Source: a virus. Taken from it: a stretch of 41,083 nucleotides of DNA. The position numbers and the translations under genes are program-made. Each line of letters starts with the position of its first letter. The first letter of the stretch is position 1. The stretch spans positions 1-41,083 of the IMG/VR virus record IMGVR_UViG_3300013131_000005; one strand, 5' to 3'. Positions 6,842-14,028 of this stretch are shown in pieces. The notes beneath the pieces were generated by a model. It saw only the letters and a list, made by a program, of their open reading frames with translations. It did no database searches and was not told the DNA's origin.

Positions 6842-8235
6842 TGGTTAAGGCCGCTATGACAGAGCGAATTTCTAATCTGGTCGTGCCGCTGGAGAAATCC
6901 ACCGCCATGCGCATAGCAGATACCGATGGGATAGATACCCATGACAGGTCTGGCGCAGTTTCCATGCTGATCGGCAACGGCCTTCGGTGTGGCGACATAG
7001 ATAGCACGATAGAAAGCAGCACGTCGCCGCTTCTGACTATGCCTGGAATCAGAACTTTGAAAACGGCAACCAGAACAACAACAACAAGAACAACAAGTTC
7101 TCGGCGCGTGCTGTCCGCAGATGGATTCGAGCGCCACCATGCTGATTTTTCTTTTGCAGAGCTGGTGCAGGCGTATCTTGATTGTCGCAAGACCAAGCGC
7201 AACAGCAGCAGCGCTCTGGCTTTTGAGCAGGACATGGAACGCAACCTGTGCATCCTACATGATGAGCTGAAAGATGGAAGCTATCGGCCTGGGCGGTCTA
7301 TCTGTTTTGTCATCACACGACCTAAGCCGCGCGAAGTTTGGGCGGCTGATTTTCGTGATAGAGTTGTGCACCACCTTCTCTACAACCGAATCTCTCCGCG
7401 CTTCTACGCAAGCTTTATTGCCGATAGCTGCGCATGTATTCCGAAACGCGGCACGCTCTATGCAGCACAACGCCTTGAGGCAAAGGTGCGCAGTGCGACA
7501 CAGAACTGGTCTAGGAATATCTGGTATCTAAAGCTCGACCTCGCCAACTTCTTCGTCAGCATCGACAAGAACATTCTGCATGATCTGATTGCTAAGCGAG
7601 TGACTGAACCGCACTGGATGTCTCTGGCTGACTTGATTCTGTTCCATGACCCGCGCCAAGATTTTGAGTTGCGTGGCGCGCCGCACATGCTCGACATGGT
7701 TCCTCCGCATAAGCGCCTTACGAACCATCCAGCGAGCCTCGGGCTGCCGATTGGGAATCTATCTTCTCAATTCTTCGCCAACATCTATCTTGATGTGCTT
7801 GACCAATTCTGCAAGCACAAGTTGCAGGCCAGGCATTACATCAGATATGTCGATGACTTCGTGTTGTTGCATGAATCGCCGCAATGGCTCAACGCAGCGA
7901 AGTATGAAATAGAAGAACTATTGAGCGATAAGCTGCGCGCCCGCATAAATCCATCGAAAACGATCTTGCAGCCAGTAGCTCGCGGAGTTGATTTTGTCGG
8001 TCAGGTAATCCTCCCATGGCACAGAGTCACCCGCAAGCGCACAGTCAATGTAGCCATGAGCAGAGTGCGTGAAGTAGATGATTGCGATTTGTACCAGACA
8101 GCCAACAGCTATTATGGTTTGCTCAGGCAGTCCACACACAGCCACCACCAGCGCGCAGAGCTATCGAACATCGTGCGATATCGCGGAAGCTGCATAGATA
8201 AACATTTCACAAAGACATATCGGAGGTCTGAATGA
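6841..8235 (+). CDS. DGR1 reverse transcriptase
   Basis: The conserved enzyme runs from about 7140 to 8235. It shows the DGR-type motifs LDLANFFVSID, GLPIGNLSSQ and YVDD (codons 7846-7857). The SSQ motif is characteristic of DGR enzymes, which copy template adenines unfaithfully. A long insertion precedes motif B (LFHDPRQDFELRG onwards). The start is uncertain. The frame is open without a stop through the template repeat, and the only later in-frame starts are ATG 7037 inside the template and GTG 7165. ATG 6841 overlaps the avd stop and would allow coupled translation, giving 464 aa. The next gene overlaps by ATGA. Confidence 0.9.
   Translation: MVKAAMTERISNLVVPLEKSTAMRIADTDGIDTHDRSGAVSMLIGNGLRCGDIDSTIESSTSPLLTMPGIRTLKTATRTTTTRTTSSRRVLSADGFERHHADFSFAELVQAYLDCRKTKRNSSSALAFEQDMERNLCILHDELKDGSYRPGRSICFVITRPKPREVWAADFRDRVVHHLLYNRISPRFYASFIADSCACIPKRGTLYAAQRLEAKVRSATQNWSRNIWYLKLDLANFFVSIDKNILHDLIAKRVTEPHWMSLADLILFHDPRQDFELRGAPHMLDMVPPHKRLTNHPASLGLPIGNLSSQFFANIYLDVLDQFCKHKLQARHYIRYVDDFVLLHESPQWLNAAKYEIEELLSDKLRARINPSKTILQPVARGVDFVGQVILPWHRVTRKRTVNVAMSRVREVDDCDLYQTANSYYGLLRQSTHSHHQRAELSNIVRYRGSCIDKHFTKTYRRSE
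7011..7122 (+). repeat. DGR1 template repeat TR1
   Basis: This is the donor for VR1 (2467-2578) and VR2 (6343-6449). It is rich in AAC codons (ten of them in the VR reading frame), which under adenine mutagenesis can reach many amino acids but never a stop codon. Conserved flanks are CAGCACGTCGCCGCTTCTG on the left and TTCTCGGCGCGTGCTGTCC on the right. It lies between avd and the reverse transcriptase core and is read in another frame by the open RT frame. Confidence 0.96.
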
Positions 8236-8405
8236 CACATGCACAGCGAGTACAAGAGATCATGGATGAAGCGGTTGGGAGCGACCTTTCAAGCTGGGAA
8301 AAATTTGAGTTTTTGCCGAGCATTAAAGAGCGCACAACCATTTCAGAGAAGCAGGAAAAGGTGTTGCGCAGTATTGAAAAACGAATTTTGGGGGAGAAAG
8401 AGTGA
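8232..8405 (+). CDS. Hypothetical small protein (57 aa)
   Basis: A short gene with ATGA overlap to the reverse transcriptase stop and TGATG overlap to the SSB start. The protein is charged and helical, beginning [15 protein letters not shown] and ending in [12 protein letters not shown]. No motif is recognised. Its position between RT and SSB in an unbroken chain of overlapping genes supports it being translated. Confidence 0.65.
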   Translation: MTHAQRVQEIMDEAVGSDLSSWEKFEFLPSIKERTTISEKQEKVLRSIEKRILGEKE

Positions 8406-8893
8406 TGTCTGTAAATAAAGTGATTTTGGTTGGCCGACTTGGTAAAGACCCAGAAACCCGTTACATGACAAACGGCGAGGCCGTCACCAATGTCTCGCTT
8501 GCCACATCCGAGACATGGAAGGACAAGTCAGGAGAGAAGCAGGAAAAGACCGAGTGGCACAACCTCGTGTTCTATCGTCGCCTTGCTGAAGTGGCTGGTG
8601 AGTATCTGAAGAAAGGCTCCCAGGTGTATATCGAGGGACGCATCCAGACGCGGAAATGGCAAGACAAGGAAACCGTCAAAGACCGCTACACCACTGAGAT
8701 CATCGTAAATGAAATGCAGATGCTTGGAAGCAGACAAGGTGGCGAGCAACATGATGAAGGAGAACATGCTGCGCGTCCAGCGCCTGCCGCAAAGCCAGCA
8801 GCCCCGACATCTGGGGGCGCATTCGACCACTTCGATGATGACATACCATTCTTTGAGCCATGCAGGCACAACGGGTTGTGGAGATCGATGTAA
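8405..8893 (+). CDS. ssb: Single-stranded DNA-binding protein
   Basis: A 162-residue protein starting at ATG 8405; a GTG one codon earlier is possible. The OB fold occupies residues 1-110 and begins [20 protein letters not shown], with [21 protein letters not shown] and [12 protein letters not shown] as in bacterial SSB. An Ala/Pro-rich linker follows. The family's protein-docking tail DDDIPF is present but is followed by 13 extra residues ending in NGLWRSM, which is unusual because DDIPF normally ends the protein. It acts with the annealase and exonuclease in replication and recombination. Confidence 0.95.
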   Translation: MSVNKVILVGRLGKDPETRYMTNGEAVTNVSLATSETWKDKSGEKQEKTEWHNLVFYRRLAEVAGEYLKKGSQVYIEGRIQTRKWQDKETVKDRYTTEIIVNEMQMLGSRQGGEQHDEGEHAARPAPAAKPAAPTSGGAFDHFDDDIPFFEPCRHNGLWRSM

Positions 8894-9126
8894 TGTACGC
8901 CCTGGATACTTTAGGCATCGAAGAGCTTGCAAGAATCCTGCACAAGACTCCACGCACGGTATCGGAGGATGTCACGCGCAGGCCGGAAGCTCTACCACCT
9001 CGGCTGCTCATTCCGAACAGCCGAAAGGTGATCTGGAGAGCGGTCGATGTTGAAGAGTGGCTGGCTGGAAGAGTGCAGAAAAAGAGGGGGAGAACACGAC
9101 AAAATCACGACAAACTCTCCGCATAG
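8893..9126 (+). CDS. Excisionase-like small HTH protein
   Basis: A 77-residue basic protein starting at ATG 8893 in a TAATG overlap with the SSB stop. Residues 8-25 (GIEELARILHKTPRTVSED) form a helix-turn-helix and are followed by RRPEALPPR and the winged part VIWRAVDVEEWLAG, the MerR/AlpA-like pattern of excisionases and small phage DNA-binding proteins. The tail is Lys/Arg-rich. It is the last gene before the candidate attP and the integrase, as expected for Xis. An activator role is an alternative. Confidence 0.7.
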   Translation: MYALDTLGIEELARILHKTPRTVSEDVTRRPEALPPRLLIPNSRKVIWRAVDVEEWLAGRVQKKRGRTRQNHDKLSA

Positions 9127-9145
9127 GCTTACTTTACAAGGTCAG

Positions 9146-9166
9146 CGAGTCCTCTTCTGGGCACCA
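9146..9166 (+). other. Candidate attP core (3' end of a tRNA gene)
   Basis: The 21 bases read as the end of a tRNA: T-loop CGAGT, T-stem CCTCT, acceptor strand TCTGGGC, then A and CCA. Bases upstream do not complete the tRNA. Many integrases recombine in tRNA 3' ends, and the site lies between the excisionase-like gene and the integrase. A 5' acceptor of GCCCAGA would match bacterial leucine tRNAs; that identification is from memory and unverified. Confidence 0.5.
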
Positions 9167-9191
9167 TATACCATCAAGCAACACACGGATT

Positions 9192-9223
9192 GGCCGACAT
9201 CTAACTGATTTGTCGGCCTTTTT
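9192..9223 (+). terminator. Rho-independent terminator before the integrase
   Basis: An eight-base-pair stem, GGCCGACA (9192-9199) with TGTCGGCC (9211-9218), closes an 11-base loop and is followed by five T residues. It would end the rightward early transcript before the integrase, suggesting that int has its own promoter in 9224-9300 or depends on antitermination. Confidence 0.85.
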
Positions 9224-9307
9224 GTTTTCTCTCTACTACACTCTGTTTGCATCTAAAACACTTTCAATGGTAACTTGTCACGACATTTTCACGACAAGGT
9301 TCACGAC

Positions 9308-10282
9308 ATGGCGACAATCCGCAAAAGAGGGAGCGCTTGGCAAGCCCAGGTATTCCTGAAAGGCGTGCGCCAATCATCAACCCATTCAACGAAACTGGAA
9401 GCCCAGCAGTGGGCTGCCAAAATCGAAGGCGAGATAATAGCAGGAAAGACCAGCTCGGTGCCCAACAAGACATTTGGCGAGCTGCTAGACGAGTATGCGC
9501 GCAGGGTATCACCCACAAAGAAAGGTGAGCGCTGGGAGCGCATTCGCATAGCGCTGTTCAAGAGGGATGAGATTGTAGATGTGAAGCTATGCGATCTTGG
9601 ACAGCCGGATTTCGCTGAGTGGCGAGATAGAAGGCTACTGAAGGTATCGGCAGGAACTGTCAGGCGCGAGTGGGTGCTGATGAGCGGGGCATGCACTGTT
9701 GCCGTCAATGAGTGGCACTGGCTGCCGTCCCACCCAATGAAGGGGGTAAAGCGCCCAGCTCCGCCGCGCCCAAGGGATAGGCTGGTCTCAGTCAGGGAGC
9801 ATGATCTGATGGAGCAATCATTCGGCACTGACCTTAACACCATCATAGGTAGAGTGCTCATGGCCTTCCTTTTGTCATGTGAAACAGGGTTGCGCGAAGG
9901 AGAGGTTGCCGGTCTTAAGAAAGACAAGTTGCGACTTGATCTGAAGTTTTTGAAGGTGTATGGAGGGAAGACATCTTCCGCAAAACGTGATGTACCGCTA
10001 TCGCCTCAGGCAATCTCGATACTTGAAAAGATGGTGGCGGCCAGCACAACGGACAGTGTATTCAATCTGACGACGGCGCAGATTGATTCTCATTTCCGCA
10101 AGGGGCGCGACAAGGCACTCATAAAAGACCTGCACTATCACGACTCGCGCCATGTTGCGATCACCAAGCTCTCGAAGAAGCTGGACATCCTTGAGCTTGC
10201 CAGGTCTGTCGGGATACGCGACCTGAAGACGCTGATGGTTTACTACAATGAGACGGCAGAAGAGCTGGCGAAAAAGTTGTGA
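9308..10282 (+). CDS. int: Tyrosine recombinase (phage integrase)
   Basis: A 324-residue protein. The start at ATG 9308 gives the usual N-terminus MATIRKRGSAWQAQVFLKG, an arm-type DNA-binding domain of three beta strands. A SAM-like core-binding domain follows (about 52-140). The catalytic domain shows Arg196 in ETGLREGEV, Lys221 in YGGKTSSAKRD, His278-x-x-Arg281 in HYHDSRHVAIT, and nucleophile Tyr312 or Tyr313 in TLMVYYNETAEELA. The second His/Arg position lies in VGIRDLK rather than the commoner LGH. It should integrate the phage at a tRNA 3' end. The gene converges on the lysozyme gene with only five bases between them. Confidence 0.95.
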   Translation: MATIRKRGSAWQAQVFLKGVRQSSTHSTKLEAQQWAAKIEGEIIAGKTSSVPNKTFGELLDEYARRVSPTKKGERWERIRIALFKRDEIVDVKLCDLGQPDFAEWRDRRLLKVSAGTVRREWVLMSGACTVAVNEWHWLPSHPMKGVKRPAPPRPRDRLVSVREHDLMEQSFGTDLNTIIGRVLMAFLLSCETGLREGEVAGLKKDKLRLDLKFLKVYGGKTSSAKRDVPLSPQAISILEKMVAASTTDSVFNLTTAQIDSHFRKGRDKALIKDLHYHDSRHVAITKLSKKLDILELARSVGIRDLKTLMVYYNETAEELAKKL

Positions 10283-10287
10283 AAGCG

Positions 10288-10737
10288 CTATATCAACGCC
10301 GCTTCCGCCGCACGCCGGTTTGTCAGGCCACGTAGCACACGGCCACCAGCCTTGTTCCACCTGAACAACTGGCTCGGCACATCCGTCCAGTGACCTGCAT
10401 TGATTTTGAGCCGCAACGTGCTTGCCTTGAGTGCGCCACTCCCGAGGTTGAAAGCAAAATCGATGATGGCGGCAAGCCTCTCCGGCGTGTCGATCTCTGG
10501 GCACAGCCTAATGACAGCAGGCAGGTATCGTGTTTCAACCATCCACAGCAGCAACGACTTGGCTTGCTCCTTTGTGATTGGCGCATCCTTTAATGTAACG
10601 GCGGTGCCGTCGCTATAGTAGGTTGCACCGTATCCTATGGTTGCAACTCCGGCAGGGCACAAATATGGCGTTAGGTAGCACCCCTCGAACCGCTTGCACA
10701 GCTCAGATGCAACCTCTACTGCCAACTTGATGTTCAT
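10288..10737 (-). CDS. Endolysin (GH24 lysozyme)
   Basis: A 149-residue muramidase of the T4/P22/P21 type. The catalytic triad follows the family spacing Glu-8-Cys/Asp-5-Thr: Glu18, Cys27 and Thr33 in KRFEGCYLTPYLCPAGVATIG. Cys in place of Asp is seen in the P21 and related enzymes. The later segment FAFNLGSGALKASTL and the final GLTNRRAAEAAL are also typical. There is no clear N-terminal signal-anchor, so release should depend on the holin. It is the last gene of the leftward late operon and overlaps the upstream holin-like gene by four bases. Confidence 0.93.
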   Translation of the reverse strand: MNIKLAVEVASELCKRFEGCYLTPYLCPAGVATIGYGATYYSDGTAVTLKDAPITKEQAKSLLLWMVETRYLPAVIRLCPEIDTPERLAAIIDFAFNLGSGALKASTLRLKINAGHWTDVPSQLFRWNKAGGRVLRGLTNRRAAEAALI

Positions 10738-11198
10738 TTGCCGCGCTTCCCGAGAGTTCGATCTGCAACGTAGATGCCGAGAATCGCGCTTACCAGCTCC
10801 CTATCCCATTCAGATAGCGCAAACCCGTTCTTGATGATCTCGAACAGAACAACAGCAATGGCAATGGTTGCCAGTAACGGGCGCACGGAACCGTTCCAGA
10901 TGTCTAAAAACTTGATTCCAGTGCTACGCCCAACTGCGGCGACCGCATCAGCCCAAGCGGCGGCGTCAGTACGTGCAAGGTCTGCCTCTGCCTGAACCTG
11001 GATTGTTTTTACGCCAAGGTCTGCCTGTACGCGGATGGATTCAAGGTTGCGGGCATGTTGCGCAGCCTCAAGATCGCCCTGCACCTTCATCCTCTCAATT
11101 TCCAGTGCGTGCTCCTGCTTGCGGGTAAAGTAAGACGATACCTCGCCCCAGATCATGCGGAAGGCAGACCCCCCCAAGAAAGATATAAGTGCGCTCAT
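10734..11198 (-). CDS. Holin-like membrane protein
   Basis: A 154-residue protein. An N-terminal short hydrophobic segment (ALISFLGGSAFRMIWG) is followed by a long amphipathic helix rich in Glu, Gln and Arg, then a strong membrane segment (VRPLLATIAIAVVLFEIIK) and a weaker C-terminal one (LVSAILGIYVADRTLG). This layout matches the three-segment holin family found beside endolysins. It overlaps the endolysin gene and its own start overlaps the upstream stop (TAATG). The hole-forming role is inferred from layout and position. Confidence 0.7.
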   Translation of the reverse strand: MSALISFLGGSAFRMIWGEVSSYFTRKQEHALEIERMKVQGDLEAAQHARNLESIRVQADLGVKTIQVQAEADLARTDAAAWADAVAAVGRSTGIKFLDIWNGSVRPLLATIAIAVVLFEIIKNGFALSEWDRELVSAILGIYVADRTLGKRGK

Positions 11199-11578
11199 TA
11201 TTGCCCTCCAGTGCGATGTTCGCGTAAGTGGTCGTTCATTTCCCTCACCAGCTCCTTGATGTCTACGCTCAAGCCGGAGAAGCCCTCGTGTATCGTTTCA
11301 TTGAGCTGCGAGAAGCGTTGGTCTAGCTCATGTTTCGGGTAGTGGTTCTCTGCAATCTTCTGCTTGAATTCAGCCAGATCATCCTTGACCTTGTGGTACA
11401 GCTTGAACAGCTCATCCTTTTCCTTCTCATGCTTGGCACGTAGCTCTGATACATCCGTCACATGCTGCTTGCGAAGCTCGGCGATTTCGTCGCCCTGCTT
11501 CTTGTCTTTGTTGGATAGCAGCCAGCCGATGACAGAAAACACGGCGGCAATTATGATCGACAGAATCCAGGGTTCCAT
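11198..11578 (-). CDS. Membrane-anchored coiled-coil lysis protein (spanin-like)
   Basis: A 126-residue protein with an N-terminal membrane segment (ILSIIIAAVFSVIGWLLS, residues 4-21) followed by a highly charged coiled coil with many Glu, Lys and His. An inner-membrane helix plus periplasmic coiled coil is the topology of an i-spanin. No embedded or adjacent lipoprotein o-spanin is evident, so this remains a guess; a small holin or antiholin is the other possibility. It lies between an unknown membrane protein and the holin-like gene. Confidence 0.6.
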   Translation of the reverse strand: MEPWILSIIIAAVFSVIGWLLSNKDKKQGDEIAELRKQHVTDVSELRAKHEKEKDELFKLYHKVKDDLAEFKQKIAENHYPKHELDQRFSQLNETIHEGFSGLSVDIKELVREMNDHLREHRTGGQ

Positions 11579-11582
11579 GCTT

Positions 11583-11897
11583 TTACCTTATGTGTCCGGG
11601 GTCAATTGCGTTAAGTGGCACAGCGAACGCCCTTGCCACACTGCTACGCCAGTCGTTTCTGTATAGATTCATGGCGCAGCGCTGAGAGAAAGTCATTGTG
11701 TGCGGAAGCTCAAGAAACAGTACCGAGCCGATGGTCATGTTGAACAGCACATCGATCATGCCGAACACGATTAGCACAGGTAACAGCAGAATCTTAATGC
11801 CGACCTTTAGGCGAGACCAAGAATGCTTAGATGCCGCGTAAATTAGAAAGCCGAGGAACAGCAAGTACATCCACATAAGCGCATAAATAATTACCAT
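11583..11897 (-). CDS. Small membrane protein of unknown function
   Basis: A 104-residue protein starting at ATG 11897; a longer frame to 12188 would cover the neighbouring gene and looks spurious. Two strongly hydrophobic stretches are seen, IIYALMWMYLLFLGFLIYAA (3-22) and IKILLLPVLIVFGMIDVLF (about 34-52), followed by a polar C-terminal half with a conserved-looking CAMNLYRNDWRSSVARAF segment. It lies between the fibre-assembly gene and the lysis genes, overlapping the former by seven bases. A holin role is possible but not shown. Confidence 0.65.
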   Translation of the reverse strand: MVIIYALMWMYLLFLGFLIYAASKHSWSRLKVGIKILLLPVLIVFGMIDVLFNMTIGSVLFLELPHTMTFSQRCAMNLYRNDWRSSVARAFAVPLNAIDPGHIR

Positions 11898-12397
11898 ACA
11901 ACCCCCTGTACGCCAGGCACTGTTGTCTCGGCCTGGACTTGTGCCGTTAATGCCTGCCGCTTTCCAACTGCCGCACCGGCTGTGGCGTTGTAGGCAGCCG
12001 CCTTGAGCAGCACGGATGCAGCAAGAGCGGAAACTGTCTGGCCTGACGCTGCCGCAATTGCCGACAGCATTGGTGTCGGCGCAGCGATGTTTGCAGTGAC
12101 TGCCTGCGCTTCCGCGTATTGGTTCGGCCATGTTAATGTCTCTTGAGGTGGATATGGCAGGACGATTGCGGCAAGTTCCTTCTGGCACTTGCTATTGATC
12201 TCGACAATCTTCTCTGCCCTTACCTCTTCCAGCGTCTTTCCTGACTGCACAACGACCCAAGCGCCGTTTTGAAAAAAGCAGCCTGCGGTAGCCGCGTCAA
12301 ATGCAGGCGGCGCAATGGCGGTCGTCTGCATCCAATCGGCGGGAGTGCCGGTTTGAATCAACTCGCCCGTGTCCGGGCTGTATGCGTATTGCATCAT
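11891..12397 (-). CDS. Tail-fibre-assembly-like protein (DUF4376-like)
   Basis: A 168-residue protein starting at ATG 12397 in an ATGA overlap with the reverse transcriptase stop. The N-terminus (YAYSPDTGELIQTGTPADW) and the middle (GKTLEEVRAEKIVEINSKCQ) match the layout of phage tail-fibre assembly or chaperone proteins with a DUF4376-like helical part. The rest is Ala-rich helix. In this phage the usual fibre-chaperone pair is interrupted by the DGR2 cassette (avd, template, RT), so the chaperone is translated after the RT. The function is inferred. Confidence 0.6.
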   Translation of the reverse strand: MMQYAYSPDTGELIQTGTPADWMQTTAIAPPAFDAATAGCFFQNGAWVVVQSGKTLEEVRAEKIVEINSKCQKELAAIVLPYPPQETLTWPNQYAEAQAVTANIAAPTPMLSAIAAASGQTVSALAASVLLKAAAYNATAGAAVGKRQALTAQVQAETTVPGVQGVVW

Positions 12398-13359
12398 GCG
12401 ACTCCTAGTTTGTTGAGAAGGTTGTATGAGTCAGCCCATTGCGCGTGACCTTTCCACGATGCAATGAATCGACCGAGAGAGAGTTCGTCTCCACGCGAGC
12501 GGAATTTGAATATCTTGCGTTTCGCCGCAGTCACGGATTGCTTGCGCAGCAGCTTGTGTGTCGGCCAGATGCGGTAGCCAAGCCAGTCCAGCCCTTGTGT
12601 GATCTTGCCGATGCTCCACTTTGAGAAGCGCAGGCCGAGCTGCGCATCAGAGAACCACTTCAATCCCTGCTGCAATAGTGCCAGCGCCTCGCGGCTGTGC
12701 GCAAAAACCACCGTGTCGTCCATGTAGCGCAGCCACGCCTTGATGCGTAGGGTGTGCGTCAGGTATCGGTCTAGCACATGGCCGTAGACATTGGCGAAGA
12801 GCTGGCTGGTGAGGTTTCCGATAGGTAGGCCGCGCCCCGTCTCGGGCAGGAAGGTGGCGATCAGTTCAAGCGTGGTCGCGCAGCTCACCTTGCGCTTGAT
12901 CTCTCCATGCAGCACCGCGCGGTCGATGCTGGCGAAATACTTGCTGAAATCCATCTTCAACCAGTGCGTGTAGCCGCGCCGCATGATGGCCTGCGCCTCG
13001 ATGGCGGCAGCGTGCGTGCCGCGCCCTTTGCGGCAGGCGTAGCTGTTGGGTAGGAAGGTGCGGTCAAAGATCGGCTCAATGACTGCGCAAAGCGCATGCT
13101 GCACGACTCGATCAGCGAACGGAAGTGCGGAAATCTCGCGCCGCTTTGGCTCGCTCACGAAGAACAGAGTCGGCTCAGATGGGCGATAGGTTCCATTCTT
13201 CAGCGCCTCAGAGAGTGCGCGCAGGTTGGCGGCCAAGTGCTGCTTAAATTGCAGATGGCCGCAGCTATACCGCTTGCCTTTGGCTGCCCGCTCGTAGGCT
13301 CGATACAGGTTCGGCATGCTGGCAATCTTGCCGATCAGGTTCTTGTGTTTCTTACCCAT
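12394..13359 (-). CDS. DGR2 reverse transcriptase
   Basis: A 321-residue enzyme of the BPP-1 Brt type starting at ATG 13359 (MGKKHKNLIGKIASMPNLYR). Motifs are KMDFSKYFASID (136-146), GLPIGNLTSQ (177-186) and YMDD (212-215). The N-terminal YSCGHLQFKQHLAANLRALSEAL segment and the C-terminal LDWLGYRIWPTHKLLR thumb region are also typical. It is clearly different from the DGR1 enzyme, lacking the long insertion before motif B, so the two did not arise by recent duplication. It works with the Avd at 13632-14012 on the template at 13526-13635. Confidence 0.95.
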   Translation of the reverse strand: MGKKHKNLIGKIASMPNLYRAYERAAKGKRYSCGHLQFKQHLAANLRALSEALKNGTYRPSEPTLFFVSEPKRREISALPFADRVVQHALCAVIEPIFDRTFLPNSYACRKGRGTHAAAIEAQAIMRRGYTHWLKMDFSKYFASIDRAVLHGEIKRKVSCATTLELIATFLPETGRGLPIGNLTSQLFANVYGHVLDRYLTHTLRIKAWLRYMDDTVVFAHSREALALLQQGLKWFSDAQLGLRFSKWSIGKITQGLDWLGYRIWPTHKLLRKQSVTAAKRKIFKFRSRGDELSLGRFIASWKGHAQWADSYNLLNKLGVA

Positions 13360-13525
13360 GCCGCCCTCTGTGGTTGTTCAGATGCAAGTGCGTCTTTCGA
13401 GGATTCCTACTCGACGTTCCCTTGACCGCGTAATGTGTTCGCCGAAGCGGGATGGTGTGGCTGACCATAAAAACTGCATGATCTGCATCGGCGGCCTTGA
13501 CCATCCGATGCGGGTGAAACTTATC

Positions 13526-13635
13526 GTCACAGGCGGCACGCAACCCAATGTTCCAGTTCGAGTTCCACGGGTAGTTGTTCCAGTTGGAAGCCCGCGAACC
13601 GGAGTTCGCGCCGTTCGTGCGCGTGCCGCTTTTAT
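13526..13635 (-). repeat. DGR2 template repeat TR2
   Basis: These 110 bases align without gaps to 14047-14156 in the tail fibre gene. On the coding strand it is rich in AAC codons and begins at the last bases of avd (four-base overlap with its stop region). All 16 mismatches to the variable repeat are at adenines (T on the plus strand); none of the other 84 positions differ. The region lies in an open frame (13352-13645) that ends over the RT start codon. Confidence 0.96.
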
Positions 13636-14012
13636 CCATGTTCACCCCTTGCGGTCTTGGTTTTAATCCAAGCGCCCAGCATCTTGCCTGTCTCTGCCAG
13701 GTGGATACTTGCCACCTCGGCCTGATGTCGGCTTATCAGCTTGCGCTTGGCGTCCGCCAAGAACCGCACCATGTATCTCAGTTCGGATAATCCTGCGTCA
13801 GCCAGATACAGCTTGGAGACTTGTCCAGATTTACCCGCCTGAGAAAACATTCCTACTTGCTCAAACATCGCGCCGATGAGGCGATCTCGCGCCACGTAAT
13901 GCGTGCGGCGGATGTTGAGCGCAATCGGATACATATAGTTGATGAAGCCCTCGAAGCGCTCGATGATGGCGAGCTGCCTCTGGCTGGCGAATTCATCACT
14001 TAAAGTCTCCAC
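13632..14012 (-). CDS. avd: Accessory variability protein of DGR2 (Avd-type)
   Basis: A 126-residue protein if started at GTG 14012, preceded by AAGGGAG about 11 bases upstream. No ATG near the expected start is better: a frame from 14069 would cover the VR and the fibre stop. It is helical and shows Avd-like features of the second subtype: YMYPIALNIRRTHYVARDRLIGAMF, KLYLADAGLSELRYMVRFLAD and ETGKMLGAWIK. These should form a four-helix bundle that binds the reverse transcriptase and template RNA. Its end overlaps the template by four bases. It is not closely similar to the DGR1 Avd. Confidence 0.88.
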   Translation of the reverse strand: METLSDEFASQRQLAIIERFEGFINYMYPIALNIRRTHYVARDRLIGAMFEQVGMFSQAGKSGQVSKLYLADAGLSELRYMVRFLADAKRKLISRHQAEVASIHLAETGKMLGAWIKTKTARGEHG

Positions 14013-14028
14013 GGTCGCTTGCGCTCCC

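Noticed and set aside
2467-7122. Three spaced near-identical 110-bp repeats considered as a CRISPR or transposon remnant
   Set aside because: Mismatches fall only on adenines of one copy and the copies lie inside genes next to an RT, which fits a DGR and not CRISPR spacers or insertion-sequence ends.
9127-9190. A complete tRNA gene near the integrase
   Set aside because: Only the T-arm and acceptor 3' strand are present; upstream bases do not form D or anticodon arms.
10283-10287. A terminator between the convergent int and lysozyme genes
   Set aside because: Only five bases separate the stop codons and no hairpin with a T-tract is visible.
11583-12188. A 201-codon minus-strand frame starting at 12188
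   Set aside because: Its first half runs opposite in frame to the fibre-assembly gene and lacks sense-like composition; the start at 11897 gives a plain small membrane protein.
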